NCBI RefSeq assembly: GCF_001654865.1
Contig: NZ_LXEO01000046.1
Coordinates: 1 to 58,806, forward strand
DNA: 58,806 bases
Origin: Buttiauxella noackiae ATCC 51607
GTDB lineage: Bacteria; Pseudomonadota; Gammaproteobacteria; Enterobacterales; Enterobacteriaceae
Direction: 5' to 3'
Shown here: piece by piece, positions 57,204 to 58,806 of the stretch
Layout: each line of letters begins with the position of its first letter
Position numbering within the stretch: the first letter of the stretch is position 1
Notes under the pieces: model-generated
Databases searched by the model: none
The model's input: the letters and a program-made list of their open reading frames with translations, nothing else
What the model was told of the DNA's origin: nothing
Made by a program: the position numbers and the translations under genes

Positions 57204-58073
57204 ATGGATCAGACAGGGATCATTCGCGATCTATTAACCTGGCTTGAAGGACATCTGGATCAGTCACTGTCGCTTGATAATGTGGCGGCAAAAGCAGGTT
57301 ATTCCAAGTGGCATCTACAACGGATGTTCAAAGATGTTACGGGTCATGCCATTGGTGCATATATCCGCGCGCGTCGTTTATCAAAGTCAGCTGTGGCCTT
57401 GCGTCTAACCGCTCGGCCTATCCTTGATATTGCTCTGCAGTATCGCTTTGATTCTCAACAGACATTTACTCGCGCCTTCAAAAAGCAATTTGCCCAAACA
57501 CCAGCACTTTATCGTCGCTCACCTGACTGGAGCGCTTTCGGTATGCGTCCGCCGTTGCGTTTAGATGAGTTTACTCTTCCCCAAGCACAGTTTGTCACGC
57601 TGCCAAAAACCCACCTGGTAGGGGTCACGCAAAGTTACAGCTGTACGCTTGAGCAAATTTCTGATTTCCGTAATGAAATGCGTATCCAGTTCTGGACACA
57701 GTTCCTCGGGAATTCACCGACGCTGCCGCGAGTATTGTACGGCTTGCATGAACCGCGCCCAAGTATCGAGAAAGATGACGAACAAGAAGTCTTCTACACC
57801 ACGGCGTTAACACCAGAAATGGCGAATGGGTTCTTACCCGATTCTCATCCGGTCAGCCTGGAAGGTGGGGATTACGTTCAGTTCGACTACGAAGGGCCGG
57901 GGACAGGTTTACAGGAGTTTATCCTGACGATTTACGGAACCTGCATGCCGTCTCTGAATCTGACTCGTCGCAAAGGCCAGGATATTGAACGCTTCTTCCC
58001 GCAAGAAGAAGCGCGTGTTCATGACCGACCAATGCAGATCAGATGTGAGTATCTGATTCCAGTACGCCGTTAA
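57204..58073 (+). CDS. rob: Right-origin-binding AraC-family activator Rob
   Basis: AraC/XylS activator of the mar-sox-rob regulon, raising efflux and solvent, bile or antibiotic tolerance. The 289-residue protein equals E. coli Rob. N-terminal two-HTH DNA-binding domain (about 8-105, with GYSKWHLQRMFKDVTGHAIGAY) and a GyrI-like C-terminal effector-binding domain (about 120-289). Start ATG follows AGGATATT. Divergent from creABCD and convergent with gpmB, whose stop is adjacent. Confidence 0.98.
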   Translation: MDQTGIIRDLLTWLEGHLDQSLSLDNVAAKAGYSKWHLQRMFKDVTGHAIGAYIRARRLSKSAVALRLTARPILDIALQYRFDSQQTFTRAFKKQFAQTPALYRRSPDWSAFGMRPPLRLDEFTLPQAQFVTLPKTHLVGVTQSYSCTLEQISDFRNEMRIQFWTQFLGNSPTLPRVLYGLHEPRPSIEKDDEQEVFYTTALTPEMANGFLPDSHPVSLEGGDYVQFDYEGPGTGLQEFILTIYGTCMPSLNLTRRKGQDIERFFPQEEARVHDRPMQIRCEYLIPVRR

Positions 58074-58721
58074 TTAACGTTGTAGTTCATCCAACGCAGG
58101 GGCGTCCAGATGCGAGATGTCCCCTGCTGTTTCAACCACCCAGCCGGAAGCCAACCACGGGCTTTGCTGGTGATCAACACGGGAAATTGAACAGTTTCTT
58201 AAACGTAAGCGACGTTCAGCCCAGGCCGGTAACCCCAGAATCGTACTCACCAGGCACCCTAACGCCATACCGTGGCTAACCAGCAATGGGCGACTGCCAG
58301 CAGGTAAATCCAGGCAAGCATTTAAAGCCGCGTGCATACGCTCACTCATCTCGAGCATGCTTTCCCCGTCAGGAATACGCCCATCTGCGGTGCCATTAAC
58401 TAACTGACGACGCCAGCCCTCTTCTTCCTCGCTTAGCGTGTCCAGATTACGGCGTTCTAGCACACCCATATCCAGTTCACGTAAACGCGCATCTAGCGTG
58501 ACGTCAACACCACATGCCCGCGCGATTATCTCAGCGGTGCGGCGCGTACGCCCCAGATCGCTGGCAATCACATGCGTAATACCTAACGTTTTAACCCGCT
58601 CGGCCACCTGCTCGGCCTGGCGTTCTCCTTTTTCAGTCAGCGCACTGTCTGACTGGCCCTGAATGCGGCGCTGCGCATTCCACTGCGTTTCGCCGTGGCG
58701 AACAAGGTATACCTGTAACAT
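58074..58721 (-). CDS. gpmB: Phosphoglycerate mutase-family phosphatase GpmB
   Basis: Histidine-phosphatase superfamily protein (GpmB/YtjC), probably a phosphatase rather than a glycolytic mutase. The 215-residue product has the RHGE motif (LVRHGETQWN, nucleophile His9) and LLVSHGMALGCLVSTIL with the second His. Length equals the E. coli protein. Its stop lies directly against the rob stop (no spacer) and it is divergent from yjjX. Confidence 0.96.
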   Translation of the reverse strand: MLQVYLVRHGETQWNAQRRIQGQSDSALTEKGERQAEQVAERVKTLGITHVIASDLGRTRRTAEIIARACGVDVTLDARLRELDMGVLERRNLDTLSEEEEGWRRQLVNGTADGRIPDGESMLEMSERMHAALNACLDLPAGSRPLLVSHGMALGCLVSTILGLPAWAERRLRLRNCSISRVDHQQSPWLASGWVVETAGDISHLDAPALDELQR

Positions 58722-58732
58722 GCGTTTTTTCC

Positions 58733-58740
58733 GTTATACT
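58733..58740. promoter_or_regulatory. Overlapping divergent -10 elements between gpmB and yjjX
   Basis: GTTATACT contains TATACT read on the plus strand (58735-58740) and TATAAC on the minus strand (58733-58738). Each is a good -10 hexamer, with only weak -35 partners. The promoters of gpmB and yjjX may thus share DNA. Confidence 0.4.
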
Positions 58741-58772
58741 GCGGCAACAATTTCTTGAGAGTTTCACTGATT

Positions 58773-58806
58773 ATGTACCATGTCGTCTGCGCAACAACTA
58801 ATCCAG
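58773..58806 (+). CDS. yjjX: Non-canonical purine NTP phosphatase YjjX (5' end only)
   Basis: The first 11 codons (MYHVVCATTNP) match the N terminus of E. coli YjjX, an inosine/xanthosine triphosphatase, and this is its position beside gpmB and rob. The gene runs off the window. Confidence 0.75.
   Translation, partial: MYHVVCATTNP

Overview
The window is a stretch of enterobacterial chromosome, most likely from Buttiauxella or a very close relative. It carries the gene order of the E. coli origin-proximal region (rob, creABCD, arcA, lasT, thrLABC, yaaA, yaaJ, talB, mog, satP, dnaKJ, nhaAR, rpsT, ribF, ileS, lspA, fkpB, ispH, rihC, dapB, carAB, kefFC, folA), mostly in reversed orientation. 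The genus call rests on the acid phytase at 44374-45714, which matches what I remember of Buttiauxella phytases almost word for word. It is an inference from memory, not a database result.

Layout. 1-8.2 kb: folA, a LysE-type exporter, a REP/BIME repeat, kefFC, two small lipoproteins and carB. The cai/fix block that E. coli K-12 has between carB and kefF is absent. 8.2-10.6 kb: carA with its two-promoter control region, and dapB. 10.8-17.8 kb: an accessory sugar cluster. It has a LacI-type repressor and a divergent operon encoding a two-domain phosphomannose-isomerase-like protein plus a complete mannose-class PTS (IIA, IIB, IIC, IID as four genes). A convergent two-gene operon of cupin-type phosphoglucose isomerases follows. 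A shared 16-bp palindrome lies in front of the repressor gene, the PTS operon and the isomerase operon, and a perfect CRP core lies between the divergent genes. 17.8-18.7 kb: rihC. 18.8-25.3 kb: a second accessory cluster for a sugar acid: GntR/DgoR-type regulator, KDGal kinase, KDPGal aldolase, ACS-family permease, IlvD/Edd dehydratase and a DHDPS/NAL-family lyase.

25.3-31.7 kb: ispH, fkpB, lspA, ileS, ribF (one direction) and rpsT (opposite). 31.7-41.3 kb: nhaR, nhaA, dnaJ, dnaK with two sigma-32 promoters, satP, an extra MHS-type permease, mog, talB. 41.4-45.7 kb: yaaJ, yaaA, a histidine-rich DUF2502 protein and the phytase. 45.8-50.7 kb: thrC, thrB, thrA, the thrL leader peptide and its attenuator. 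50.8-58.8 kb: lasT, a small yjjY homologue, arcA, creD, creC, creB, creA, rob, gpmB and the first 11 codons of yjjX.

Most of the window is conserved core genome. The novelty lies in the two catabolic islands inserted on either side of rihC. The first looks like a regulon for import and phosphorylation of an unidentified hexose, followed by isomerisation. The second looks like a sugar-acid route with two possible ways to cleave the 2-keto-3-deoxy intermediate (phosphorylative through DgoK/DgoA, or direct through the NAL-family lyase). All functional calls come from recognising sequence motifs and gene order, without database searches.
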